From: a virus
IMG/VR virus record: IMGVR_UViG_3300031227_000189
Location: 1-36,044 of that record
Reading direction: 5' to 3' (one strand)
Length of the DNA stretch: 36,044 nucleotides
The translations under genes and the position numbers were made by a program. The notes under the pieces are model-generated. The model was not told the DNA's origin. It saw nothing but the letters and a program-made list of their open reading frames with translations, and made no database searches. Below are positions 1 to 6,397 of the stretch, in pieces (the first letter of the stretch is position 1; every line of letters starts with the position of its first letter).

Positions 1-115
1 TCCAGATTATATGATAATTGATGTTGTATTTGCAGTGAGAACCTGTCCTCACAGTTGCTATCTTTACATCTAAATTGTACTTTGTTGGATTGAAATGTTT
101 GTATTCGTTTTTCAT
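1..115 (-). CDS. tnpA: TnpA transposase, N-terminal part (cut by window edge)
   Basis: The first 38 residues of an IS200/IS605-family HUH/Y1 transposase are visible, beginning MKNEYKHFNP at 115 and running off the left edge. It differs from the start of the complete copy at 35455-36012 at very few residues (for example T for K at residue 11 and Y for F at residue 30), while the DNA differs at many silent positions. It is therefore a related but diverged copy, not a terminal repeat of the same sequence. The catalytic HxH and tyrosine motifs lie outside the window, so integrity cannot be judged. The left-end hairpin precedes the start codon exactly as in the other copy. Confidence 0.85.
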   Translation of the reverse strand, partial: MKNEYKHFNPTKYNLDVKIATVRTGSHCKYNINYHIIW

Positions 116-263
116 AATTATCACCTACTACTAAGGGATAATTATTTTCTTTTGTAGGTTGCACGTTGAACGAACCACACATTAAACTTTTAGGTGTTTT
201 TACCGAACAGTTTAAGTTAAGGGGTTTGTGTGTGCTAACCTTCTTTTTTGTTTGATTATTCAT
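1..263 (-). CDS. Hypothetical gene running into the IS left end
   Basis: A reading frame starts at ATG 263, overlapping the end of the upstream gene, and stays open to the window edge. It crosses the IS left-end hairpin and then runs in a different frame from tnpA. The codons before the insertion (263 to about 146) give a short Lys/Ser-rich segment with two cysteines. I infer that a small viral gene was interrupted by the IS and now has an IS-derived C-terminus. No family is recognised, and the frame could be open by chance. Confidence 0.3.
   Translation of the reverse strand, partial: MNNQTKKKVSTHKPLNLNCSVKTPKSLMCGSFNVQPTKENNYPLVVGDNYEKRIQTFQSNKVQFRCKDSNCEDRFSLQIQHQLSYNL
114..145 (-). repeat. 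IS200/IS605 left-end hairpin, copy 1
   Basis: Perfect 9-bp inverted repeat, ATAATTATC at 114-122 and GATAATTAT at 137-145, with a 14-base loop. It sits immediately upstream of the tnpA start. The same arms and almost the same loop recur at 36011-36042. Subterminal hairpins are the recognition structures of TnpA in this family. Confidence 0.75.
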
Positions 264-444
264 CTTCTTGTTGATCTAAAATGTCTTCACTTTCTGTTAT
301 TGCTCCTTCAATTAAATGTCTTATATTATCATCTGGAATCATTGCCATTAATTGATTTATACAATCGACTAATATAGTTGTTGTAACATGATTTCCTAAT
401 GATTTGTCTTTCAACATTAAAATTTTAATTGTTTTTATATCCAT
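256..444 (-). CDS. Hypothetical protein, 62 aa
   Basis: Small acidic protein with no recognised family. The start is well supported: GAGGTAAAAA precedes the ATG, a strong Shine-Dalgarno-type site. It has a short hydrophobic patch (residues 20-35) followed by an acidic C-terminus ending QQEDE. It is the last complete gene of the leftward operon that begins near 3177, about 50 bases after the preceding gene. Confidence 0.6.
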   Translation of the reverse strand: MDIKTIKILMLKDKSLGNHVTTTILVDCINQLMAMIPDDNIRHLIEGAITESEDILDQQEDE

Positions 445-496
445 TTTTTACCTCGTTCTTGTTTTTACCATTTTCTTTCGTTTTTTTGGAAACTAC

Positions 497-916
497 CTAC
501 TTTAGTGGGTAGAGGGTTTCATTTTTGTCCTCTTTCTTTTTCATAGCAACCCAAACTCTTCGAGTAAGATCAACAACGTCACGCTGAGCTATCAGACCTG
601 CATCTCGCAAATTACCAAGAGCCAGTTCTACTATTTGCTGATCACGACTCCCCATTTGTTTTAATCGATTACTGTATTGGTTAGAATCGTTAACGAAGTT
701 TGCTATGTAACTTATAGCAGCGAGACTAGTGGAACAGATCTTTCCCATGCCAGCCCACTCTACGCAGTTTGTGCAGCTGCAGTTTATGTGAATGTCTACT
801 TCGTGTAGTTTTCCTACAGCGTTTTTTACTTGGAACAAATGTATTTTTTTTGTGCTTCCTAGTTCTTTTACTTCGCAGAACTCGCTGAGAGTTTTAACTT
901 CTTTAGAGATAATCAT
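497..916 (-). CDS. Hypothetical Cys-rich protein, SWIM-like motif
   Basis: 139 aa from ATG 916, which overlaps the upstream TGA stop (ATGA) and follows GTAGGTG. Residues near 45-65 hold CSCTNC, then a cysteine 10-12 residues later (GKICST) followed by a helix. That spacing recalls the SWIM zinc finger CxC...CxH, but the final histidine is replaced. The C-terminal half is predicted helical and ends in a lysine/glutamate-rich tail. A DNA- or protein-binding role is only inferred, and no family is certain. Confidence 0.6.
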   Translation of the reverse strand: MIISKEVKTLSEFCEVKELGSTKKIHLFQVKNAVGKLHEVDIHINCSCTNCVEWAGMGKICSTSLAAISYIANFVNDSNQYSNRLKQMGSRDQQIVELALGNLRDAGLIAQRDVVDLTRRVWVAMKKKEDKNETLYPLK

Positions 917-1071
917 TGACAGCACCTACAATACTTATCGTCACAAACATAGCTGTAATCTCCGCTAGCATGACTTCCTGGACAATCATCACAAAGTATG
1001 GCTTTTGTTATTCCTTCTTCTTTCATTTCAGTTAGACTTTCTTTATCACAATTCTTGCAGTAGGCGTTCAT
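913..1071 (-). CDS. Small zinc-binding protein, 52 aa
   Basis: Starts at ATG 1071, which overlaps the TAA of the upstream gene (TAATG). An upstream ATG at 1098 is possible but has no ribosome site of its own. It holds CKNC near the N-terminus, CDDC in the middle and a C-terminal run of four cysteines (CDDKYCRCC), enough ligands for one or two zinc sites. The function is unknown. It overlaps the next gene by 4 bases, implying translational coupling. Confidence 0.65.
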   Translation of the reverse strand: MNAYCKNCDKESLTEMKEEGITKAILCDDCPGSHASGDYSYVCDDKYCRCCQ

Positions 1072-1250
1072 TATTCTAATCTCTTCGTAGTAATCCATTT
1101 AGTTCCGAAGTAACCTTTCTTGGATATGTTTCCGGCTTTGAAACCAAACCATTTACCCAACCATACTTTGAATGGTGAGAATATATAAGTGTTTGATTGC
1201 CAAGGTTTACCTGCTTCTTTACTTTTATATGTTATTGTTTGTCCATTCAT
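1071..1250 (-). CDS. Hypothetical basic protein, 59 aa
   Basis: Start chosen at ATG 1250 because GGAGGAG lies 7-8 bases upstream. The protein is rich in Lys, Trp and Phe (for example the segment FKVWLGKWFGFKAG) and strongly basic. No family is recognised. It overlaps the end of the upstream gene by 4 bases and its stop overlaps the next start, placing it inside the tightly packed leftward operon. Confidence 0.6.
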   Translation of the reverse strand: MNGQTITYKSKEAGKPWQSNTYIFSPFKVWLGKWFGFKAGNISKKGYFGTKWITTKRLE

Positions 1251-1549
1251 ATTTCTACTCCTCCGTTCCAATTAATAGGAGTGTCGTATTTGATAGCCAT
1301 GTCTCCTAATAATTCATATAATCTTTCAAATTGTCTTTTAGTCATAGCGTCACCTGTTCCTTTGTATTCATTTATTATTGCTTCTTCTACTTTTTGCTTA
1401 TCAAGTAGTAAAGATATTAATGATTCGTAACTCATTTCTACAGTTATACCTGATTCGCTAATATTCTTATGCAGTCCTTTTGTATGTATTATACATACAT
1501 CAGGCAATTTTAATAAGCTAGGAAATTTTTCATTTAAAGTTTTAATCAT
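1247..1549 (-). CDS. Hypothetical protein, 100 aa
   Basis: Starts at ATG 1549, overlapping the previous gene by 4 bases. It looks like a mixed alpha/beta globular protein with a helical middle (residues 38-75) containing TKRQFERLYELLGDMA. It has no zinc motif, signal or membrane segment. No family is recognised. The downstream ribosome site GGAGGAG lies inside its last codons, consistent with coupled translation. Confidence 0.6.
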   Translation of the reverse strand: MIKTLNEKFPSLLKLPDVCIIHTKGLHKNISESGITVEMSYESLISLLLDKQKVEEAIINEYKGTGDAMTKRQFERLYELLGDMAIKYDTPINWNGGVEI

Positions 1550-1881
1550 TTTGGACCTCCTAGTTCTTCAGATGCAGTCATACCGACACAAGTAGCCCAA
1601 CGTAAGGCTCTTGCAATAGCTCTAGTTTCAGCCATTCGAACACGATGAGGAAGAATCATAGCCCCTACGTTTGTTTTATTTGCATCTCCATAACCTTCGA
1701 AAACTTTATCTCCGCTCATTGTTACTCTTGCTTTGAAAATAGTAATTTCTTCATCGTGCTGTTTCATACTAGTTTCTATTTTTACAAGCCCTGTATCGTG
1801 AGCTATAGCTAGCAAACCAGCGAATGTAATAAAATCTTTTCCTTTTAAGTTAACTACATATTTTTTGTATTTTTCATCCAT
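1546..1881 (-). CDS. Probable Rad52/ERF-like annealing protein (short form)
   Basis: 111 aa. The C-terminal segment (about 80-108), AETRAIARALRWA then TASEEL, resembles the conserved RA-RAL helix of phage single-strand annealing proteins of the ERF/Rad52 group. The preceding beta segments (IFKARVTM, KVFEGYGD) fit the strand part of that fold. Such proteins anneal single strands during viral recombination. The protein is much shorter than typical ERF or Redβ (about 200 aa or more), so this is a tentative family assignment. The neighbouring 2059-2469 product resembles proteins often found beside phage recombination genes. Confidence 0.5.
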   Translation of the reverse strand: MDEKYKKYVVNLKGKDFITFAGLLAIAHDTGLVKIETSMKQHDEEITIFKARVTMSGDKVFEGYGDANKTNVGAMILPHRVRMAETRAIARALRWATCVGMTASEELGGPK

Positions 1882-1885
1882 TTTT

Positions 1886-2059
1886 CTATTCCTCTTTCCA
1901 TTTGTATTTACATTGAAAACACTCGAAAGTGTTTTTCTTGTTAATGTTAGTCCAGCAACCTACGTTTTTATCTTTGCAGATAGGACAAACCATTTCTTTT
2001 TCGTCTGCAGGGTCTCTGTGGATGCATTCCATTTGATCTTCTAAAGTCATACCGACCAT
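1886..2059 (-). CDS. Zinc-ribbon protein, 57 aa
   Basis: The start ATG 2059 overlaps the upstream TAA (TAATG) and follows AGGTAGGA. Two cysteine pairs, CPIC near residue 25 and CFQC near residue 47, are separated by about 20 residues. This is the classic four-cysteine zinc ribbon, and it ends KYKWKEE. Ribbons of this type usually bind nucleic acid or act as adaptor domains. The partner is unknown. Confidence 0.75.
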   Translation of the reverse strand: MVGMTLEDQMECIHRDPADEKEMVCPICKDKNVGCWTNINKKNTFECFQCKYKWKEE

Positions 2060-2469
2060 TATCCTACCTGTATATCTGTAGGAATTGTCGCAATAGTTTT
2101 TTCTTCTGTAGTTACAAAATCTATTTTTGAATTTTTAGCAATATTCTCAAAAGCTTTCTTATCAAGACTCAAAGCTAAGTTGTGATTTTTAGCCCAAGAT
2201 AAAGCTTCAACTCCATCATAAATTAATTGTTTTCTTATTTGTATTCCTACTCCCCACTCTTGCTTTTTAATTCCTGTTTCTTCATAAATTTCTAAAGCAA
2301 TGCTTTTTATTTCATTAGATAGTTCGTTTATTTTTTCTTCTACTTGCCCCATCTCATCAAACAAGTCTTCGTTCTGTTGTAAATAAACTTCGTAGCTTTC
2401 TTTTTTTCTTGATGTTAATTCTTCTTTTCTTTTTCTGAATTGGTTTAATAGAGTTAGTTCTTTTTTCAT
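2059..2469 (-). CDS. Phage coiled-coil protein (Gp157/Gam-like type)
   Basis: 136 aa. Residues 5-65 form a long charged coiled coil. The C-terminal part has EWGVGIQIRK, then ALSWAKNHNLALSLDKKAFENIAK and a final TIATIPTDI. That layout is one I associate with a widespread phage family of unknown function found near recombination genes, reminiscent of Gam-type host-nuclease inhibitors. The match is by pattern only. Its 3' end overlaps the next start, and its start overlaps the TGA of the 40-aa gene before it. Confidence 0.55.
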   Translation of the reverse strand: MKKELTLLNQFRKRKEELTSRKKESYEVYLQQNEDLFDEMGQVEEKINELSNEIKSIALEIYEETGIKKQEWGVGIQIRKQLIYDGVEALSWAKNHNLALSLDKKAFENIAKNSKIDFVTTEEKTIATIPTDIQVG

Positions 2470-2588
2470 TTTAATTGTTCCTCTGAGAAATAATTTTTCA
2501 TTATTGTTTCGAAAGTTTCAAAATCAATATCATCATCCTCTATGCTCATTGTTAAATCTTTATGTAGTTTACATAATTTTTTATTCAT
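2466..2588 (-). CDS. Hypothetical acidic protein, 40 aa
   Basis: A small frame starting at ATG 2588 with GGTGA 8 bases upstream. It overlaps the end of the preceding gene and stops in an ATGA overlap with the next. It contains an acidic patch (IEDDDIDFETFE). The tight overlaps at both ends and the ribosome site argue that it is real. No function is recognised. Confidence 0.6.
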   Translation of the reverse strand: MNKKLCKLHKDLTMSIEDDDIDFETFETIMKNYFSEEQLK

Positions 2589-2733
2589 AGTCTTTTTCAC
2601 CTTTGATCATGTGTTCCATTTCTAAACGCTGTTCTGTTTCTTTGTCGTTTTTAACCCATTTCTTTTCGCAATCTTTATTACAAAAAATTTCTAAAGATAT
2701 TGTTTTTTTTCCGCACCATTCGCAATCACTCAT
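2581..2733 (-). CDS. Small zinc-finger protein, 50 aa
   Basis: Start chosen at ATG 2733, preceded by GAGGATTTTGAAA; a longer frame upstream lacks such a site. CEWCGKK near the N-terminus and FCNKDCEKKW about 12 residues later give four cysteines in the CxxC...CxxxC arrangement of treble-clef/FCS-like fingers. The rest is charged and helical. A nucleic-acid or protein-binding role is inferred. Confidence 0.7.
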   Translation of the reverse strand: MSDCEWCGKKTISLEIFCNKDCEKKWVKNDKETEQRLEMEHMIKGEKDYE

Positions 2734-2911
2734 TTTCAAAATCCTCCTTAATAAAAAATCCGAAGTCGTTTTCAAACACAGATTCTATTTTCAAATAACT
2801 TCTAGCTTTTTGATTTTCTAGTTTTTCTTTTGCTTTTTTTCTAGCTTCAGTTTTATTTTTTGCACTGACAAACATCATTTTTTTAATTGTTAAATCTATT
2901 TGATATTTCAT
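2726..2911 (-). CDS. Hypothetical protein, 61 aa
   Basis: Begins MKYQIDLTIKKMMFVSAKNK and continues with a lysine-rich helix and two short strands. The pattern (strand, helix with A/K repeats, strand) recalls very small alpha/beta phage proteins, but I recognise no family. The start overlaps the end of the upstream gene and the stop overlaps the zinc-finger gene, as expected within one operon. Confidence 0.55.
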   Translation of the reverse strand: MKYQIDLTIKKMMFVSAKNKTEARKKAKEKLENQKARSYLKIESVFENDFGFFIKEDFENE

Positions 2912-3177
2912 TTTAGTGTTACCTTTTTTATTAGATCGAAAGTAGTTTCTTCTATTTTTGGATCGTAAACGCTTCCTGCAGTAACGTTTTCCTTTACTGT
3001 TTTGAAGTCTCTGTATTTTTTAGAAATTGCTTGGTCGTAGTTATCTACTATGATTATTTCTTCATTTCCTTTTTTGTAAGAAACTACGTCTCGTTCGTGA
3101 GAGTCTTGTCCTGCTCCATCTATTGAGAAGCCTTCGCTAATTAATAATTCGTGTAATTTTTCAGTTGTTTTTGTCAT
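2908..3177 (-). CDS. Hypothetical protein, first gene of left operon
   Basis: 89 aa. Start chosen at ATG 3177, after GAGGTAATACAA and about 35 bases downstream of the TATA box at 3212-3219. The frame is open further upstream, but those codons would overlap the promoter. The mixed alpha/beta protein has the segment GNEEIIIVDNYDQA. No family is recognised. It heads the leftward operon 3177-256, in which most junctions overlap by a few bases. Confidence 0.6.
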   Translation of the reverse strand: MTKTTEKLHELLISEGFSIDGAGQDSHERDVVSYKKGNEEIIIVDNYDQAISKKYRDFKTVKENVTAGSVYDPKIEETTFDLIKKVTLK

Positions 3178-3200
3178 TTGTATTACCTCGTCTAAAAGTA

Positions 3201-3236
3201 AACACTTGACATATATAAACCTTTCTATCACTGGAC
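3201..3236 (-). promoter_or_regulatory. Class A TATA promoter with CACTGGACA motif
   Basis: On the minus strand the gap reads TTTATATATGTCAAGTG, with the TATA core at 3212-3219 and the start codon at 3177. The same string recurs at 26249-26265 and 33181-33196. CTGTCCAGTG lies just upstream (about 3227-3236), and the same CACTGGACA motif lies beside the promoters at 29580 and 33165. Confidence 0.7.
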
Positions 3237-3325
3237 AGATAAGTTTGCTAGAAAAAGAAGAAAATACCCTCAGAAAGCCAATAAGGAAAACATTGGGGGA
3301 GAGTGGTTTGAGAACTAAGCATCCT

Positions 3326-3344
3326 AAAAAAGCCCTCTGAAGGC
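3326..3344 (-). terminator. Hairpin plus T-run terminator of the late operon
   Basis: On the minus strand GCCTTCAGAGGGC (a 4-bp stem with a 5-base loop) is followed by TTTTTT. It lies just after the 3352-3582 gene and before the class A promoter of the left operon, where a late transcript should end. T-runs alone terminate archaeal polymerase, so the hairpin may be incidental. Confidence 0.6.
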
Positions 3345-3351
3345 AAGAAAA

Positions 3352-3582
3352 TCAAAGCTTCTTAATGTAATTAAGATAAAACTTCTTATACTGATTGAAA
3401 TCATTAACCATCGTAGCATAGATAGGGATATCGCTTTCAACAACACCAACATTGATTAAAGCTCTAGAATCAAGCTCAGTCTTATAAAGATAAATCTGAT
3501 GCCGCAATTCAACCAAAGGCTTCTGAGTGCAGCGTTTGAACTTGAACTCGCTAACTATGTCCGATAAATAATTACTTTCCAT
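3352..3582 (-). CDS. Hypothetical protein, last gene of late block
   Basis: 76 aa, starting at ATG 3582 with AGGT close upstream and overlapping the EF-hand gene by 11 bases. It is basic and helical at both ends, with FNQYKKFYLNYIKKL at the C-terminus. No signal peptide or zinc motif is seen. Its place after the peptidase and the EF-hand membrane peptide suggests, without proof, a lysis or egress accessory. Confidence 0.55.
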   Translation of the reverse strand: MESNYLSDIVSEFKFKRCTQKPLVELRHQIYLYKTELDSRALINVGVVESDIPIYATMVNDFNQYKKFYLNYIKKL

Positions 3583-3757
3583 TGACCTGATTTCTATTCT
3601 TTACTTTGTTAAGTAATTTCTTAACGTCTGCAACGAAGGTATCAATCTCATCTCGATCAATCTTTCCATCGTTATTTTTATCGATGTATCTGAATAAAGC
3701 AGTAAGTCCGAATTTAACAAGCCACTTAAATAAATTCTTTAATATTTTTTTTAACAT
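3572..3757 (-). CDS. EF-hand membrane-active peptide, possible holin-like
   Basis: 61 aa with GGAGGAC upstream of ATG 3757. Residues 1-23 form a basic amphipathic or membrane helix (LKKILKNLFKWLVKFGLTAL). It is followed by a complete EF-hand loop, DKNNDGKIDRDE, with ligands at positions 1, 3, 5, 9 and 12, Gly at 6 and Ile at 8, then a lysine-rich helix. EF-hand loops bind calcium. It sits two genes after a transglutaminase-like peptidase, so a calcium-responsive lysis or membrane role is an inference. Confidence 0.7.
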   Translation of the reverse strand: MLKKILKNLFKWLVKFGLTALFRYIDKNNDGKIDRDEIDTFVADVKKLLNKVKNRNQVNGK

Positions 3758-3760
3758 TTT

Positions 3761-3931
3761 TTAGTCCTCCAATAGTGTAGTTATCTGTGCATTAAGAGAT
3801 TTCAAAGATTCTCTGTTAACTCTGATCTCTAAATTATTATGTTCGTCAGAACCACTAATTATGAATCGATCCTTAACTTCTTTGTCAATGTAACAAAAAA
3901 TGGTTTCTGAATAATAAATTATGTCAGCCAT
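3761..3931 (-). CDS. Hypothetical protein, 56 aa
   Basis: ATG 3931 directly follows the TAG of the peptidase gene, with GAGGACCG as ribosome site. The protein looks like a compact set of strands followed by a helix (ESLKSLNAQITTLLED) and is mildly acidic. The GGAGGAC that serves the next gene lies in its last codons, so 3931-3572 are translated in sequence. No family is recognised. Confidence 0.6.
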   Translation of the reverse strand: MADIIYYSETIFCYIDKEVKDRFIISGSDEHNNLEIRVNRESLKSLNAQITTLLED

Positions 3932-4759
3932 CTAACGGTCCTCATCCATAATGTTTCTTAAACTAGAAATGCTCCCTCTCCAACTCTTTTGATTTGTTGC
4001 GAAGGCGTACATTTTCTCGTACATGTTATTGTAAATCATAGGTGTTTTAAGCCAAGTTCTTCTAAGAGATCCAGGTAAATCGTAAGTGCTTTCTACAACG
4101 AACCAGTGTCCGATATCTCCAAGCCAACGATTAAAACAATGACCTCCTTCTCCTAAGATTTTAGCAGTTACTAATTCTAATCTCCAAACGTGTTCTTCGT
4201 AGCCTAGGGTTCGTAGCGAATAATCGCCAAGAGCGTACATAAGAATAGCGAGATCATCACAATCACCTTTACGAGTTGTTGCAGAAATCTCTGCGAGTTG
4301 CCAGAACTCGATCTTTCCGAATTGGTCTTTATCATAAACGTACCTCCAATTACTTCTATCAGCGAAATACTTCATAATAACTTCTATAACGTCGCTAGAA
4401 GACCTTAAATGTTTACCTTTGAATATTTCCTCGCTAAGAATCTTAATCGTTTCTAGGCCTGTTGTAGTCACTTCTAAAGCTTCCTTTATATCTAATCTTT
4501 GTCCGTTTCTTTTGTAATCGTAAAGATAAGGACTAGTTTCGTGAGCTGCAATGTATTGTTCTTTGTAATCGAGAACGTTTCTTTCCAACTTTTTAGTCAT
4601 TGTCAAGATGGTAAATTCTAGATTTTGAATAGTTTCATCCATATCGTCAACTAAAAGTTTTAGATCATCTCTTTCTTTCTCTGTAGAAATTAAAAGTTCT
4701 TCAACCTCATCTTTCTTCGAAGAGAAAAGAGTGTTTAATAAATCGTTAAGCCAAGACAT
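3932..4759 (-). CDS. Transglutaminase-like cysteine peptidase
   Basis: 275 aa. Residues 15-65 are a coiled coil. The C-terminal domain has the transglutaminase/BTLCP signature: catalytic Cys in RKGDCDDLAILMYAL (about 166-180), His in GGHCFNRW (about 207), and an acidic residue in VVESTYDLPG (about 225). Archaeal virus endolysins such as PeiW/PeiP use a Cys-His-Asp fold of this general kind to cut pseudomurein cross-links. Here no binding repeats are seen. It lies after the tail genes, so it may be the endolysin or a tail-tip peptidase. Confidence 0.75.
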   Translation of the reverse strand: MSWLNDLLNTLFSSKKDEVEELLISTEKERDDLKLLVDDMDETIQNLEFTILTMTKKLERNVLDYKEQYIAAHETSPYLYDYKRNGQRLDIKEALEVTTTGLETIKILSEEIFKGKHLRSSSDVIEVIMKYFADRSNWRYVYDKDQFGKIEFWQLAEISATTRKGDCDDLAILMYALGDYSLRTLGYEEHVWRLELVTAKILGEGGHCFNRWLGDIGHWFVVESTYDLPGSLRRTWLKTPMIYNNMYEKMYAFATNQKSWRGSISSLRNIMDEDR

Positions 4760-5979
4760 TATGTTGCCCTCATAGCCACTCCTCGAAGAGAAGGGTATCC
4801 TGCTGTTGGACTTGTTGTTTTTGGAATAAGTTTAACTATTAGCGTGTCTGGTTCTGCAGTGAAAGCAGTAAAAGTAGATAACTCATCAGCCTCTAACCAA
4901 CCAGTATCCTCAGCACCTGCAGTACCAGTAAGCTTATATTGAACATTAACTCCTGTCTCCCAATCCTCAAAGATTTGAGTACCAAAAGAAGTGCTTATTG
5001 TTGCTGAGAATGTTCCTGTTGGAATAGTGTGATAAATCAAAGAAACAATATCTAACCTTCCATCAGTAAAAACAGGAATACTATTGTCTGTTAAGAAATC
5101 AGTATTACTGTAAGTAAAATCTGAACCAGACTCAGCCCAACTAATATCTCCTTTACAAATAATAATAGCTTGAGCAATACCATATTGAGTTGCGCCAACA
5201 CCTGTATCATCATCAATTAATAATTTACAATCAGCAGGGTTATCATCTTCATCAGCAGTTGTATCAGTTCCTATTTCATTAGTAGTAGCATCTCCAGGGT
5301 TAGCAATTATTGCTGTTCCATCAGGGAAAAAAGTATCTACATCTACAAACACAGAATTAGAAAATGTATTGGACCAAAAACTAGAATCAGTATTAGTGCT
5401 TGTATCTGCAAAAGTTCCTAAATAATTTTCTTCGTCAGCAACACCAACAGCTGATATACTACTTATAGATGCGTAGTGAGCTTGTTTCCCTATGTCCCTA
5501 GCAATAGTTGTTCCTAATTTAGTTATGCTTGTAATGTATGTATTTGAAGCTCTAGCATCAGTTCCGTCTGTACCGAAGAATAATGTTTTATATAACTGGG
5601 CTCTTTTTACTTCATCAGTTCCCGTATCACAAGTTAATACCCATTTTCCAGTATCAACATTAATTATTGAACAGTCATTTATAGCAAAATCTGCTACTGC
5701 ACTTATACTACTTGCTTCTATAATTATAGCAATATCAGGTATTTTATATTTATTAGTATCAAATTCTGCTGAGATTAAATTAGCATCAACACTAGCTTCT
5801 CTTCCGCCAGCACTAACATATGCTTCTCCCCACCAATCATCCTGACCAGCAGACCAAACACCTGCTCTATCTATTAAACTTCTTATTAAATTCTTACCTG
5901 CTATTGAGAACATTTCCCAATCATTATTATTATGTCGTGTAGGACCTAGATTTGTATTTCCCCATCTTTCTAATGTCAT
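4759..5979 (-). CDS. Tail or baseplate structural protein, 406 aa
   Basis: Rich in Thr, Ser, Asp and Ala with alternating strand patterns, as in tail fibre or baseplate proteins, and with no hydrophobic segment. The start follows GAGGTATAAAAA. The stop TAA shares a base with the start of the peptidase gene. The position after the hub and a small baseplate gene suggests a tail-tip or fibre component. A C-terminal beta-domain (VQYKLTG, FTAEPDTLIVKLIPKTT) resembles a small sandwich module. The exact family is not recognised. Confidence 0.7.
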   Translation of the reverse strand: MTLERWGNTNLGPTRHNNNDWEMFSIAGKNLIRSLIDRAGVWSAGQDDWWGEAYVSAGGREASVDANLISAEFDTNKYKIPDIAIIIEASSISAVADFAINDCSIINVDTGKWVLTCDTGTDEVKRAQLYKTLFFGTDGTDARASNTYITSITKLGTTIARDIGKQAHYASISSISAVGVADEENYLGTFADTSTNTDSSFWSNTFSNSVFVDVDTFFPDGTAIIANPGDATTNEIGTDTTADEDDNPADCKLLIDDDTGVGATQYGIAQAIIICKGDISWAESGSDFTYSNTDFLTDNSIPVFTDGRLDIVSLIYHTIPTGTFSATISTSFGTQIFEDWETGVNVQYKLTGTAGAEDTGWLEADELSTFTAFTAEPDTLIVKLIPKTTSPTAGYPSLRGVAMRAT

Positions 5980-5982
5980 TTT

Positions 5983-6396
5983 TTATACCTCGTTTTGTCT
6001 TTTTATTGCAAGACTCATACGCCACTTTTGACGAACTGTATTATCTTTAGTTTGAGCAACATTCAACTTAGCACCAATGCCAAGAGTGTCGCCTTCGTTT
6101 TTAGAACTCATCAAACCAACTTCACCAATATTAATAGGTTGATTTACTGGTTCTCCTGGTTCAAGAATAAACAACATACTCATGTTACGACCTGATAAAC
6201 TTCCGCTAACAACAGGTGTGCTGTCTTTTAATTTATTGTAACTTGATATATCTACGGAGGTCCCATTTGTTAAATTAACTGCATCGTCAGCTATGAGAGC
6301 TGTCCCCACTCCTACGCTCATCCATTGATATTTATCATAAACAAACTCGGCTATTTCTTCCATTATTTGATTTACTTCATTACTTTGAGTTGACAT
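5983..6396 (-). CDS. Tail/baseplate protein, 137 aa
   Basis: N-terminal helix (residues 5-25), then a beta-rich body with ESGV-like turns (INIGEVGLMSSKNEGDTLGIGAKL), a pattern common in phage baseplate accessory or receptor-linked proteins. It lies between the hub and a large structural protein and is separated by only a few bases from each, so it belongs to the tail-tip operon. No named family. Confidence 0.6.
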   Translation of the reverse strand: MSTQSNEVNQIMEEIAEFVYDKYQWMSVGVGTALIADDAVNLTNGTSVDISSYNKLKDSTPVVSGSLSGRNMSMLFILEPGEPVNQPINIGEVGLMSSKNEGDTLGIGAKLNVAQTKDNTVRQKWRMSLAIKRQNEV

Positions 6397-6397
6397 T

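Noticed and set aside
3201-3220. Plus-strand TTGACATATATAAA strings as bacterial -35/-10 promoters
   Set aside because: No plus-strand genes exist downstream, and the -35 to -10 spacing would be far too short. As minus-strand TATA boxes they fit the gene starts.
5492-5845. Plus-strand open frames (also near 9843, 21171 and 29288)
   Set aside because: They lie antisense to well-supported genes, lack ribosome sites and have no recognisable domains.
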